Shown: in pieces, positions 9,101-17,000 of the stretch
Layout: each line of letters starts with the position of its first letter
How positions within the stretch are numbered: position 1 is the stretch's first letter
From: Planomicrobium sp. CPCC 101110
Lineage (GTDB): Bacteria > Bacillota > Bacilli > Bacillales_A > Planococcaceae
Assembly (NCBI RefSeq): GCF_007859395.1
Contig: NZ_VOHD01000003.1
Coordinates: 1,037,028-1,101,027, forward strand
Direction: 5' to 3'
Length of the DNA: 64,000 nt
Made by a program: the position numbers and the translations under genes
Notes under the pieces: model-generated
Databases searched by the model: none
Told to the model about the DNA's origin: nothing
What the model saw: the letters and a program-made list of their open reading frames with translations, nothing else

Positions 9101-9220
9101 TTATACATATAATAGATTGTATATTTTGAAAACTGAATTGATTTCTGAAAACTCTTTCGGTATAGTTTATAAAGAAGCGTGCTTTAAAAAGTAAAATGTT
9201 TTTCAGTTTCTACTTTAAAA

Positions 9221-9243
9221 AATAAAATACAGTATTTTTTATT
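9221..9243. promoter_or_regulatory. Imperfect inverted repeat upstream of the M42 peptidase operon
   Basis: AATAAAATAC and GTATTTTTTATT face each other across one base. The element is flanked by TACTTTAA at 9211-9218 and 9243-9250. It ends 20 bases before the GTG start, where a repressor or Lrp-type dimer could sit. Function is inferred from position only. Confidence 0.4.
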
Positions 9244-9263
9244 ACTTTAATAGGAGTGGTTTT

Positions 9264-10340
9264 GTGGAAGAGTTATTGAAAGAATTGACGGCGATACATG
9301 GGCCGTGCGGATACGAAGATGAAGTGGCCATCTACATCGCCAATCGTCTGAAAGGGAAAGTGGATGCAATTGAAATCGACAACGCGGGAAACTTGATCGC
9401 TATTAAGAAAGGGCATAAACCGGGTCCGAAAATCATTGTCGCTGCACATATGGATGAGGTCGGTTTCATTGTGAAAAAAATTGAGGAAAATGGATTGATC
9501 CGTTTTGAGAAATTGGGAGGCCATGATGACCGGATTTTATTGTCTCAGCGCGTGCAGATCAAAACAGCGACAGAGCTGCGGGCGGGAGTGATTGGGACGA
9601 TTTCCGCCCATATGGTTAAATTCGATGATCCGGCAAAAGTGCGGATCCACCGGAATTTATACATAGATGTAGGGGCTAAAAACAAAGAAGAGGTGAAGAA
9701 CTTGGGCATTGAAATCGGAGACTCTGTTTCTTGGTTCCCGCATTTCGATTTCCTGACAGAAAGGCGCGTTGCCGGAAAAGCTTTTGACGACCGGGCAGGC
9801 TGCGCGATTTTGGTGAAAGCCCTTGAAGACTTGGATGCAGCTGATTTTGCTGGAGAAGTTATCGGAGTTTTCACGGTGCAAGAGGAAGTGGGCTTGCGCG
9901 GAGCTCGGGTAGCTGCCCACCAATTTGATGCCGATGTGGCGATTGCGCTGGATACGACTGCAGTCAGCGATACACCTGAAGAAATGATGGACCAGACATT
10001 GGAACTTGGCGCAGGAGTCGGCATCAAAGTGATCGATTTCAGTTTGATTGCCAATAAAAAAGTGAAAAACCATTTGGTGAATGTGGCGCAAGAGCAAGGG
10101 ATTCCTTACCAAATGGAAGTGTTTCCGGGCATCGGGACAGATGCGGGCGAATTGAGCGTGGGCCGAAGCGGAGTGCCGGCAGGTGTCTTATCGATTCCAT
10201 CACGCTATGCGCACTCGTCGATTGAAGTAGTGGACTTGGACGATGTGGAAGCAACTAGGCAATTACTGGTGGCATTCATCAAAGAAATGAAGCATGCAGC
10301 GGATTACCGGGTAAAACTGAATCTGGAGGAAACAGAATGA
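9264..10340 (+). CDS. M42 family metallopeptidase (glutamyl aminopeptidase/FrvX-like)
   Basis: Cytosolic di-metal aminopeptidase, 358 aa, usual family size. Expected metal ligands and base are visible: His62 in AAHMDEVG, Asp175/176 in FDDRAG, Glu207-Glu208 in QEEVG, Asp230 in ALDTT, and the His of RYAHSS near 316. Start is GTG at 9264 after TAGGAGTG. The stop overlaps the next start (ATGA), so it is coupled to the DUF1028 protein. The real substrate (peptides or other amides) cannot be told from sequence. Confidence 0.92.
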   Translation: MEELLKELTAIHGPCGYEDEVAIYIANRLKGKVDAIEIDNAGNLIAIKKGHKPGPKIIVAAHMDEVGFIVKKIEENGLIRFEKLGGHDDRILLSQRVQIKTATELRAGVIGTISAHMVKFDDPAKVRIHRNLYIDVGAKNKEEVKNLGIEIGDSVSWFPHFDFLTERRVAGKAFDDRAGCAILVKALEDLDAADFAGEVIGVFTVQEEVGLRGARVAAHQFDADVAIALDTTAVSDTPEEMMDQTLELGAGVGIKVIDFSLIANKKVKNHLVNVAQEQGIPYQMEVFPGIGTDAGELSVGRSGVPAGVLSIPSRYAHSSIEVVDLDDVEATRQLLVAFIKEMKHAADYRVKLNLEETE

Positions 10341-11212
10341 CACAACCAATAAAACAAGATCAATTGGTAGCGACGTTCTCCATAATCGGTGCAGATCCGG
10401 AAACAGGAGAAGTAGGCGTTGCTGTCCAGTCGAAATTCCTGGCAGTCGGTTCTGTTGTGCCTTGGGCAAAAGCGAATGTAGGAGCAGTAGCGACTCAGTC
10501 GTGGGCAAATACAAGCTTTGGCCCGCGAGGTTTGGAACTGCTGGAAAAAGGGCTGTCACCCGAAGAAGTGATTGAAAAACTTGTCAGTGACGATCCCGGC
10601 AAGAACTTGCGCCAAGTGGCCATCATCAACCATAAAGGGGAGGCGAGCGCCTTTACCGGTAAGGAATGTTTCGACTGGGCCGGCCATAAAGTCGGCAAGC
10701 ACCATTCAAGCCAAGGGAATATCCTCGTTAGCGAAGAGACGGTAACAGCCATGAGTGAAATGTTCGAACAAACAGAAGGGGCGCTCACAGACCGTTTGCT
10801 GGCTGCGCTATCGGCTGCCCAAAATGCTGGAGGCGACAGCCGGGGCAAGCAATCGGCGGCAATATACGTTTTGCAGGAAGGTGCGGGCTACGGCGGTTAT
10901 AACGATGTTAAAGTTGACTTGCGCGTTGATGACCACCCTGAGCCGATCGAAGAGCTTCACCGGTTATATGAACTGCACAAGATTTACAATACTCCCACGG
11001 AAGTGCTTATTCCCATTGACGGTGAGGTGTTTGAAGAAATCAAGCGCAAACTTGTGGAACTTGGCTTTTTGAAAACAGCGGACCAGCCCTCCTATGAAGG
11101 AGAAGTAAAAGAAGCGCTAAAAGCATTTGTGCTTGGAGAAAACTTTGATGATCGCTGGACAGAAGAACCTCAGGTCGATAAATTGGTACTGGAGTTTTTA
11201 AGAAAGAAATAA
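10337..11212 (+). CDS. DUF1028 family protein (putative Ntn-type hydrolase)
   Basis: Residues about 8-215 match the DUF1028 family: TFSIIGADPETGEVGVAVQS at the start, then ANTSFGPRGLELL and GNILVSEETV. The family is thought to have an Ntn-hydrolase-like fold, but its activity is poorly defined. The C-terminal 75 residues are a helical extension. It overlaps the M42 peptidase gene by four bases, so the two probably act together, perhaps in peptide or amide breakdown under the Lrp-type regulator. 291 aa. Confidence 0.85.
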   Translation: MTQPIKQDQLVATFSIIGADPETGEVGVAVQSKFLAVGSVVPWAKANVGAVATQSWANTSFGPRGLELLEKGLSPEEVIEKLVSDDPGKNLRQVAIINHKGEASAFTGKECFDWAGHKVGKHHSSQGNILVSEETVTAMSEMFEQTEGALTDRLLAALSAAQNAGGDSRGKQSAAIYVLQEGAGYGGYNDVKVDLRVDDHPEPIEELHRLYELHKIYNTPTEVLIPIDGEVFEEIKRKLVELGFLKTADQPSYEGEVKEALKAFVLGENFDDRWTEEPQVDKLVLEFLRKK

Positions 11213-11224
11213 TAGTTTAAAAAT

Positions 11225-11253
11225 AAAAAACCGCTCAATGCAGCGGTTTTTTA
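11225..11253 (+). terminator. Terminator of the M42/DUF1028 operon
   Basis: AAAAACCGCT/AGCGGTTTTTT stem with six-base loop and T-rich tail. Confidence 0.88.
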
Positions 11254-11367
11254 TTTATTAATGCGCCTCTTCTGAATTTATCAGACAGGCATAATGCCAA
11301 CTGTTTCAGGGTATTGCCTTTGTAAAGCAACTATGTCCGTCAATAAGCAGAGGAAGGATGATGTAGC

Positions 11368-11889
11368 TTGTCGATAAAGTATATCAATGAGCCTGCTATA
11401 GAACATTTGCCTGAAACGCCTTACGTGGGCATTGCTGTTAAGGCGACACGGCTGGAATGGGAAAAAGTCATTGAACTTGCCGAAGCACTAGTCGACTGGC
11501 TTGAGAAAAAGAAAATTGAGCCGGCAGGGCCGTTATTCTACCGGTATTGGGTCATAGGCAGTGAAGTGGAGGCGTTTCATGTAGAAGTCGGCGTTCCGCT
11601 GGACCAGATGGTCAAAGGGGATGAACAGGTCCTTTCAAGCATGATTCCCGGCGGATCATATGCTACGGCAGTCCATCAAGGGCATCCAGACCATTTGGCG
11701 AAATCGCTTAATGAATTGGAGATTTGGGCGAAAAAAGAGGGATTGGAATTTGACAAGCGTTGGGAAGATGAAATTGAGATTTGGAGCGGACGGTTTGAAT
11801 GCTATTTGACGGACCCGGAAATAGAACCCGACCCGGAAAAATGGGAAATACGGATCTCCTATCTTCTGCTGCGTGATGATGCAGCATGA
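11368..11889 (+). CDS. GyrI-like small-molecule-binding domain protein
   Basis: 173 aa with the features of the GyrI/AraC effector-binding superfamily (tandem SHS2 fold): an early TPYVGIAVKATRLEWEK strand-helix, a central GPLFYRYW and IPGGSYATAVHQG segment, and a terminal EIRISYLL strand. There is no DNA-binding domain. Such proteins bind or hydrolyse small molecules; the ligand here is unknown. Start is TTG at 11368 after GGAAGGATG. Monocistronic, ending at a very strong shared terminator. Confidence 0.75.
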   Translation: MSIKYINEPAIEHLPETPYVGIAVKATRLEWEKVIELAEALVDWLEKKKIEPAGPLFYRYWVIGSEVEAFHVEVGVPLDQMVKGDEQVLSSMIPGGSYATAVHQGHPDHLAKSLNELEIWAKKEGLEFDKRWEDEIEIWSGRFECYLTDPEIEPDPEKWEIRISYLLLRDDAA

Positions 11890-11893
11890 AAGC

Positions 11894-11947
11894 AAAGACA
11901 CCTCTCTATAGGCTGGCGCTTGGCCCAGTCTATAGAGAGGTGTCTTT
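11894..11947. terminator. Strong bidirectional terminator between GyrI-like gene and comK
   Basis: Perfect 18-bp inverted repeat (11894-11911 with 11930-11947), with an inner CTGG/CCAG pairing and A/T tracts on both sides. It serves the convergent genes. Confidence 0.93.
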
Positions 11948-11952
11948 TATTT

Positions 11953-12423
11953 TCAAGAATTATTCTTTCCACGGACTCTCATATAGTAATACAGCATTTC
12001 ATACATCCGTGTCCGTTGTTTTTGTAAAGTATGCATGGAGACATTCACCTCGGCTGAAACTTGGTATTGATCATAAATGAGACGGGTCCTGGTGGGGGTG
12101 ATTGATTCCATTCGGTATTCTTGATTGAAAATCCATACGCATTCAGGGTGGGTCGGAGATTTTGTAGGGTATGCCGCCACTCCATCTTCTGAAATCAGGA
12201 GGGTGGTTTTTTTATGTTGATGAAGATTGTGCCTGGTAGCTTTAACACGCCCTTCATATGTAGACGCATAAAGCATGCACGCCCTATTTATCAGCGTCAG
12301 TGCTGAATAAGGAGAGTAATGCACACCGTCTTTCGTCACGATTTTTGACTTGCAGCCATTTTCAAAAGAAGATACAACAAACAAGACCGACCGATCAATG
12401 AGTTTCTCATCAGCTAGCTTCAA
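11953..12423 (-). CDS. comK: ComK-like competence transcription factor
   Basis: Homologue of ComK, the activator of late competence (DNA uptake) genes in Bacillus and Staphylococcus. Matching stretches include CKSKIVTKDGVHY, INRACMLYASTYEGR and YPTKSPTHPECVWI. At 156 aa it is shorter than B. subtilis ComK (192 aa), mainly at the C-terminus. Start is TTG at 12423, nine bases after AAAGGGG. Divergent from a small sigma factor, which suggests a shared competence control point. Whether it is functional cannot be told from sequence. Confidence 0.82.
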   Translation of the reverse strand: MKLADEKLIDRSVLFVVSSFENGCKSKIVTKDGVHYSPYSALTLINRACMLYASTYEGRVKATRHNLHQHKKTTLLISEDGVAAYPTKSPTHPECVWIFNQEYRMESITPTRTRLIYDQYQVSAEVNVSMHTLQKQRTRMYEMLYYYMRVRGKNNS

Positions 12424-12662
12424 TAATATACGCCCCTTTCTTTGCTCTAGAAAAGTGTATCATTCAGACTATTTTTAATCAATAAATTATTTCGAAAAAA
12501 GGATATTAATTTACAAATACATAGTTTTTAATGCCTGTTTATTCTTTCCATTCTATACGTTTAATGAATCAAATGACATGAAAATCGATTACCTTATTAC
12601 TTCAGGATAATTTATATTGAAATGGACCCGGGAATACAGCGAACGTTCAGAAGGAAGGAAAA

Positions 12663-13157
12663 GTGGAACGATTTGAAATGGTAATTGAACAGTATACACC
12701 TATGATTTCAGCCCTTATTCGAAAACTTCATATCTATCGAGATTTTGAAGTGTACCGCCAAGCGGGGAAAGTGGCTCTATGGCAAGCTTATAAAAGATAC
12801 GATAAAACAAAAGGGAATTTCACGCCTTTTGCTTATCGCAGTATCCATGGGGCTTTACTTGATGAATTAAAACATGAAGCCCGTTTCGCCTCTCAAGTTA
12901 CTGTGGTTGAGAGCGAAAGTTTTGAAGGGCTGGTGGATTCACGCTTTACGGATGAATTGCCGGAATGGCTCGATCAAGTCCAGTTGACTGAAGAAGAACG
13001 CCGATTATTGGAGAATTTGTTTGTGGAGGGCAGGAGTCTGGCTGAGCTTGCCGTTCTCCACCAGCTGTCGCTGGCAGGCATGAAAAAAAGGCGGGAACGT
13101 CTTTTGAAAAAGGTGAGAAGCCAGCTGCTGGAAGATAAAGTGGATATTTTAAAATAG
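12663..13157 (+). CDS. Small sigma-70 family factor (SigH/ComX-like)
   Basis: 164 aa alternative sigma factor with region 2 (residues about 20-80: VYRQAGKVALWQAYKRYD and GNFTPFAYRSIHGALLDEL) and region 4 (about 108-155: LTEEERRLLENLFVEGRSL then a helix-turn-helix). Size and layout resemble staphylococcal SigH and other competence-type sigma factors. Start is GTG at 12663 after AAGGAAGG; an ATG at 12678 is an alternative. Divergent from comK. A role in competence is inferred from this neighbour. Confidence 0.78.
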   Translation: MERFEMVIEQYTPMISALIRKLHIYRDFEVYRQAGKVALWQAYKRYDKTKGNFTPFAYRSIHGALLDELKHEARFASQVTVVESESFEGLVDSRFTDELPEWLDQVQLTEEERRLLENLFVEGRSLAELAVLHQLSLAGMKKRRERLLKKVRSQLLEDKVDILK

Positions 13158-13240
13158 TATTGACTTTCATGATAAGAGCCGACATAAAAGAAAGCCCGAT
13201 CTGTAAACAGACATAGGAAAACAGTATTTTTCTAAAACTT

Positions 13241-13300
13241 TTCAGCCGCCGGCAGTAATGCCGCTGAATAAAAGGGCCGCCTAATTTGGCAGCCCTTTTA
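13241..13300. terminator. Tandem hairpins, bidirectional terminator
   Basis: First hairpin TTCAGC..GCTGAA with inner GGCA/TGCC (13241-13268). The second, TAAAAGGGC/GCCCTTTTA with inner GCC/GGC (13269-13300), has A and T tracts on both sides. It serves the sigma-factor gene and the convergent uvsE. Confidence 0.82.
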
Positions 13301-14170
13301 TTTATTCAGTAATTTACGGACAAAAGGAAGGACCGCTTGTTCTTTAAGCTTTGCTTCGAACATGATATCCGCATCTGTCCCTTTCAATACCAGGAGCAGC
13401 TGCTCGAAATCTTCTGCTGAAACCAAATCATGGTGACGCAAATCGGTAAAGCCTTCTTTACCGGTGCTAATGTGTATCTTGGGTGTACCGAATCCTTTCC
13501 ATGTTGCTAAAATTTCTTCATAATCGATCGGTTCTCCATCATTTTTGACGTTATGGTGGTGGATATCCAAGCAAATTGGCACGCCGCACATCTTGCTGAC
13601 ATCAAGAACATCCCGCACAGTGAATGTTTTATCGTCATTTTCAAGCCGGATCTTTCTTCGTAAGCTATCGGACAGCTTCAGATAATTTTCGGCAAAACGC
13701 TTTTTAGCAGCCTCCTTGTCACCATAGGCGCCGCCAGTATGCACGATGATGTCGCTTCCTCCGAGCAAGCCGATCAATTTATCATGGTACTCAAGATCTT
13801 CAATCGATTTTACCAAAACGTCCGGCTTTTGGGCATTTAACACCGTATACTGGCCAGGATGGACAGAAACTCTCATTTGATGCGCTTCTACCAGCGTCCG
13901 GATTTTGCTTGCCAGCTCCAAAAAATCTGGATCTTTCCACCACACCCAATCGTTCACCGGGTGGGTCGACAGTGGAACAATCGTGCTTGAAGCGCGGTAA
14001 AATAATATGTCATGTTCTATGTTCCACTTGATGACTTCAAATGTGGTCTCCATATTTTTCAAGGTCAACTCTTTTATTTTTCCTGTTCCTTCGGCTTGCA
14101 CTGTTGCAAGCCGCAAAGTTTTAAAGACAGTTTTCAGTTCTGTATTCATGCAAGCATAGCCAAGTCTCAT
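13298..14170 (-). CDS. uvsE: UV DNA damage endonuclease
   Basis: UvsE/UVDE enzyme, a TIM-barrel metal-dependent endonuclease that nicks 5' of UV photoproducts for alternative excision repair. Characteristic motifs are RLGYACMN at the start, RASSTIVPLSTHP, RVSVHPGQYTVLN, ENDDKTF and CLDIHHHN, which carry the metal-binding His, Glu and Asp residues. The ATG at 14170 (290 aa) is preferred because the upstream ATG at 14188 overlaps an AAGGAG nine bases before it, which is the ribosome site. Monocistronic. Confidence 0.95.
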   Translation of the reverse strand: MRLGYACMNTELKTVFKTLRLATVQAEGTGKIKELTLKNMETTFEVIKWNIEHDILFYRASSTIVPLSTHPVNDWVWWKDPDFLELASKIRTLVEAHQMRVSVHPGQYTVLNAQKPDVLVKSIEDLEYHDKLIGLLGGSDIIVHTGGAYGDKEAAKKRFAENYLKLSDSLRRKIRLENDDKTFTVRDVLDVSKMCGVPICLDIHHHNVKNDGEPIDYEEILATWKGFGTPKIHISTGKEGFTDLRHHDLVSAEDFEQLLLVLKGTDADIMFEAKLKEQAVLPFVRKLLNK

Positions 14171-14284
14171 AAAGTTCAACTCCTTCATTATGCTATACCC
14201 ACCTCAGGCGGACTGCATTCCTCCGCAGCAGATGTTTCCTGTATAATATGAAAAAGTACGACACATTAAGGAGGAATGGATGCG

Positions 14285-14770
14285 ATGAGAGCGGAAATCA
14301 TCCAAGTAGAGTATGGGTACACGGCAACTTTTGAGCGGAAATTTGAACAGAGTACCGAACAAATATGGGCAATGTTGACCGACAATGAAAAATTGCAGCT
14401 CTGGTTCCCGGAACTGCGAGTAGAGAAATTGGAAGAAGAGGGATTTCTTTCGTTCCATATGGGCGATGGCACCTTCGATAATATGGCAATCACGGACTTT
14501 CAAGAAGGCAAAGTAGTGGCGTTCGAGTGGGCGGAAGACGAAGTTCGTTTTGAACTTCAAGAGGAAAACGGCGGCACGAAATTGCGGTTGATCGAATTTA
14601 TTAGCAGGCTTACTCCCCGTACTGCACGTGATTTGGCTGGTTGGCACATGTGTCTGGATGTGATCCATGCATTGCTCGATGATAAAGCGATTGAGCGCGA
14701 ACAGGAATGGGAGCGTCAATATCCAGAATACAAGCGGTTAATAGATAGCATGGGTGTTGAGTTCGATTGA
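14285..14770 (+). CDS. SRPBCC (AHSA1/START-like) family protein
   Basis: 161 aa Bet v1-like hydrophobic-pocket protein. The START/AHSA1 pattern runs from FERKFEQSTEQIWAMLTDNE through LWFPE and ITDFQEGKVVAFEW to a long C-terminal helix (GWHMCLDVIHALLDD). The family binds lipids or other hydrophobic ligands, or acts as a co-chaperone; no specific role can be assigned. The ATG at 14285 stands ten bases after AAGGAGG; the in-frame ATG at 14276 is only one base from it and unlikely. Confidence 0.85.
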   Translation: MRAEIIQVEYGYTATFERKFEQSTEQIWAMLTDNEKLQLWFPELRVEKLEEEGFLSFHMGDGTFDNMAITDFQEGKVVAFEWAEDEVRFELQEENGGTKLRLIEFISRLTPRTARDLAGWHMCLDVIHALLDDKAIEREQEWERQYPEYKRLIDSMGVEFD

Positions 14771-14779
14771 ATTATATTA

Positions 14780-14820
14780 AAAAATCCATCCTTTCATAGC
14801 GAAGGGATGGATTTTATTTT
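14780..14820. terminator. Bidirectional terminator
   Basis: AAAATCCATCC/GGATGGATTTT stem extended by TTTC/GAAG. The 3' arm overlaps the stop of the convergent NRDE gene. Confidence 0.85.
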
Positions 14821-15572
14821 ATGTGGAAATTGAAAATTTGTTCGCCGTTCAACTCGCCCTTTTCGAATGTCCGTTCTGCAAATGTGGCATTCCCGTTATA
14901 GTCAATCAATACAACAGAAGCGGAGCGGGTTCCATAATCCGGCGTTTTGATGAACATTGCCGACAGCTTCCGTTCAAATTCTAGGCCGATTCCTGTTTGA
15001 GGCAACTCTGAATCGGAAGCTTGTTCTGAATTCGCCAGAATGGCAAAAAGCGGTTCGAGTTCCACTTCTTCATGAGAAGCAAGATAGTCGCTCAAGTGTT
15101 TTTTGCCCTTGACCACTTTTGGCCAAGGAGTATCAAGCAAATGATTGCTGAGGCCATACGTACCCGGTGGGATTTCAAGGAATGATTGCTGCAAATTATT
15201 ATAATAAAATAATTGATCAGGACTGCCAAGCAATAAATTGAACCCTGTATAATCAGATGGATCAAGCGCCTCTATAAAGTCAGCCGGTGATTGGTTTCCG
15301 GCAAGAAAATCCTGCACTAAAGCGCCTCTTGATATTTTACCGGCTTCCGGTTTAGAAGGGTCGCGATAATTTGTTAGTGCCGCAAACCTTCCGGTGCTGG
15401 AAATCCCTAGCCATGTACCGCCTTGCTCCAAGTCTCGGCCAGCCAATATGGAGGGCTCATCTTCCCAAAAATGCACAGGTTTTGTCGGACGCCCGTAAAA
15501 TTCATCCCGGTTCGCCGCAACAATCAATTTGTATTTAGGATGGTTCTGAAATTGGAAATTTATCAAACACAT
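14814..15572 (-). CDS. NRDE/TANGO2 family protein
   Basis: The signature NRDE motif occurs in AANRDEFYGRPT, with Cys2 at the N-terminus after Met (MCLINFQF), as in Ntn-like members of the TANGO2 family. Other conserved segments are GGTWLGIS, AALTNYRDP, YGLSNHLLDTPWPK and GTRSASVVLID. 252 aa from the ATG at 15572, which has AAGGAGG eight bases upstream. The frame is open further upstream but that part lacks homology. The biochemical role of bacterial NRDE proteins is not settled. Confidence 0.9.
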   Translation of the reverse strand: MCLINFQFQNHPKYKLIVAANRDEFYGRPTKPVHFWEDEPSILAGRDLEQGGTWLGISSTGRFAALTNYRDPSKPEAGKISRGALVQDFLAGNQSPADFIEALDPSDYTGFNLLLGSPDQLFYYNNLQQSFLEIPPGTYGLSNHLLDTPWPKVVKGKKHLSDYLASHEEVELEPLFAILANSEQASDSELPQTGIGLEFERKLSAMFIKTPDYGTRSASVVLIDYNGNATFAERTFEKGELNGEQIFNFHIK

Positions 15573-15745
15573 AAAGAGAGCCTCCTTTTCTTCAATTATA
15601 AAGGAAGAAAAGGGGTGTGGATAGGAATTAAAAAAGGCAGCTAAGAACAACTTTCGCTTTCCTGAAAAAAATGAGAGCAGAATTACAAACAGGGCAGGCG
15701 ACCATTGAGGGTTGCCTTCTCTTTGCATAAACGTGTTGGTTCTCC

Positions 15746-16669
15746 CTATTTTATTTCCAGATGCTCTTTTAATGTTTGCTGGACGTATTTCAATTCTTGA
15801 GGATTCATTTGATAGTACCAAATGTTATCAATGGTTAGGTCTGTGCCTTTTTCAAAATAGATTTGATCGATTGACTGAATCGCCCCCCGGTAATTTTTTT
15901 GAATCTCCATCAGTTCGCTGAAGCTAAAGCTGGTTTTGATGTTTTCTCCTAAGGCATCAAATATTTTTTTATAATTGTATAAGCTTTTTGCTGAAGCCGT
16001 TTTGTTCAAAATGCTTTCAATAACTTGTTTTTGCCGATCTTGCCGTCCAAAATCACCATTCGGATCTTGTTTGCGCATTTTCACATAGCGCAATGCCTGT
16101 TCACCATCAATAGTTTGTTCTCCCAATGTAAAATCCTCAAAGGCAAGCGGGCTCTCAATCGTTATCCCGCCCACTGCGTCAACAATGTCTTCGAAGCCCT
16201 CCATATTTACTTGGATTGCGTAATCGATCGGAATATCAAGCAGGTTCTCTACCGATTCCATCGACATCATCATTCCGCCAAAAGCATAGGCATGATTGAT
16301 TTTATCAAATATTCCGTACCCCTTTATTTCTGTGTAGGTATCCCTTGGAATACTGACCATTTTAGTAGATTTATCTGTTGGATTAATAGTTAAGACGATC
16401 ATGGTATCAGATCGTCCGCGATCATCTTCCCGTTCATCGACTCCCAGAAGCAAGACGGAAATGGGAGCCTGCTTTTCTAAAACAACTTTTTCGGGACGCT
16501 TGGCCGAAACTTCCCTAGCGATGGGTTCATAGATCTCATCGAGTGTGATTGTGGCATCCGGAATCAAAAAGAACAGATAGGCGCCAGCTACAGCAAAAAT
16601 GAAAGCTATAGCCCAACCTGTCCCGCGGAGCAATTTTTTTTTAGGTGAACGTGCTTTTCTTTTTTCCAA
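15746..16669 (-). CDS. tagU: LytR-CpsA-Psr family phosphotransferase (TagU/LytR-like)
   Basis: Membrane-anchored enzyme that attaches wall teichoic acid or other anionic glycopolymers to peptidoglycan, releasing undecaprenyl phosphate. A single N-terminal membrane helix (residues about 18-36) is followed by the extracellular LCP domain (about 65-235): LLLGVDERED, RSDTMIV, SIPRDTY, KINHAYAFGG and GDFGRQDRQ. Length (307 aa) and motifs are closest to B. subtilis LytR/TagU (306 aa). Start is TTG at 16669 after AAAGGAC. It links the WTA genes at 0-8 kb with the polysaccharide operon at 21-28 kb. Confidence 0.9.
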   Translation of the reverse strand: MEKRKARSPKKKLLRGTGWAIAFIFAVAGAYLFFLIPDATITLDEIYEPIAREVSAKRPEKVVLEKQAPISVLLLGVDEREDDRGRSDTMIVLTINPTDKSTKMVSIPRDTYTEIKGYGIFDKINHAYAFGGMMMSMESVENLLDIPIDYAIQVNMEGFEDIVDAVGGITIESPLAFEDFTLGEQTIDGEQALRYVKMRKQDPNGDFGRQDRQKQVIESILNKTASAKSLYNYKKIFDALGENIKTSFSFSELMEIQKNYRGAIQSIDQIYFEKGTDLTIDNIWYYQMNPQELKYVQQTLKEHLEIK

Positions 16670-17000
16670 TATTTTCAGTCCTTTCTGGGTCCAAAAAGAT
16701 ATGCAGAAGGAAATAATGGGTAGTATGAACCCAAAAATGTATTTTCTTTATACTAAATGCTTCGCTTATATAGGTCAATATATTTAATTGAATTTTCAGA
16801 AATAAAAATGTTTAAATTTTCTATGATAAATGATATGATTTCAATAAATCTATTAACCCAGTAATAAAACAATAAGTAGGTTTTAGTGCCTAATAGTTTT
16901 TGGAATTCAAATATTTTAAAGTCAATTTGATTTAAAACAATATTAAACTATTAAAATGTTTGTATTTTTCCGAATTTTTAAATAGTAGAGGTGTTTGCAT
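16670..17000. other. AT-rich divergent intergenic region
   Basis: 331 bases between tagU (minus) and the hybrid kinase (plus). It must hold both promoters, but no clear -35/-10 pair, operator or structured RNA stands out. Confidence 0.6.

Noticed and set aside
12424-12662. ComK boxes (AAAA-N5-TTTT pairs) between comK and the sigma factor
   Set aside because: Only matches with two or more mismatches were found; in AT-rich DNA these are expected by chance.
15695-15716. GGCGACC/GGTTGCC hairpin as a tagU terminator
   Set aside because: The stem is short with a G-T pair and no T-run follows on the minus strand.
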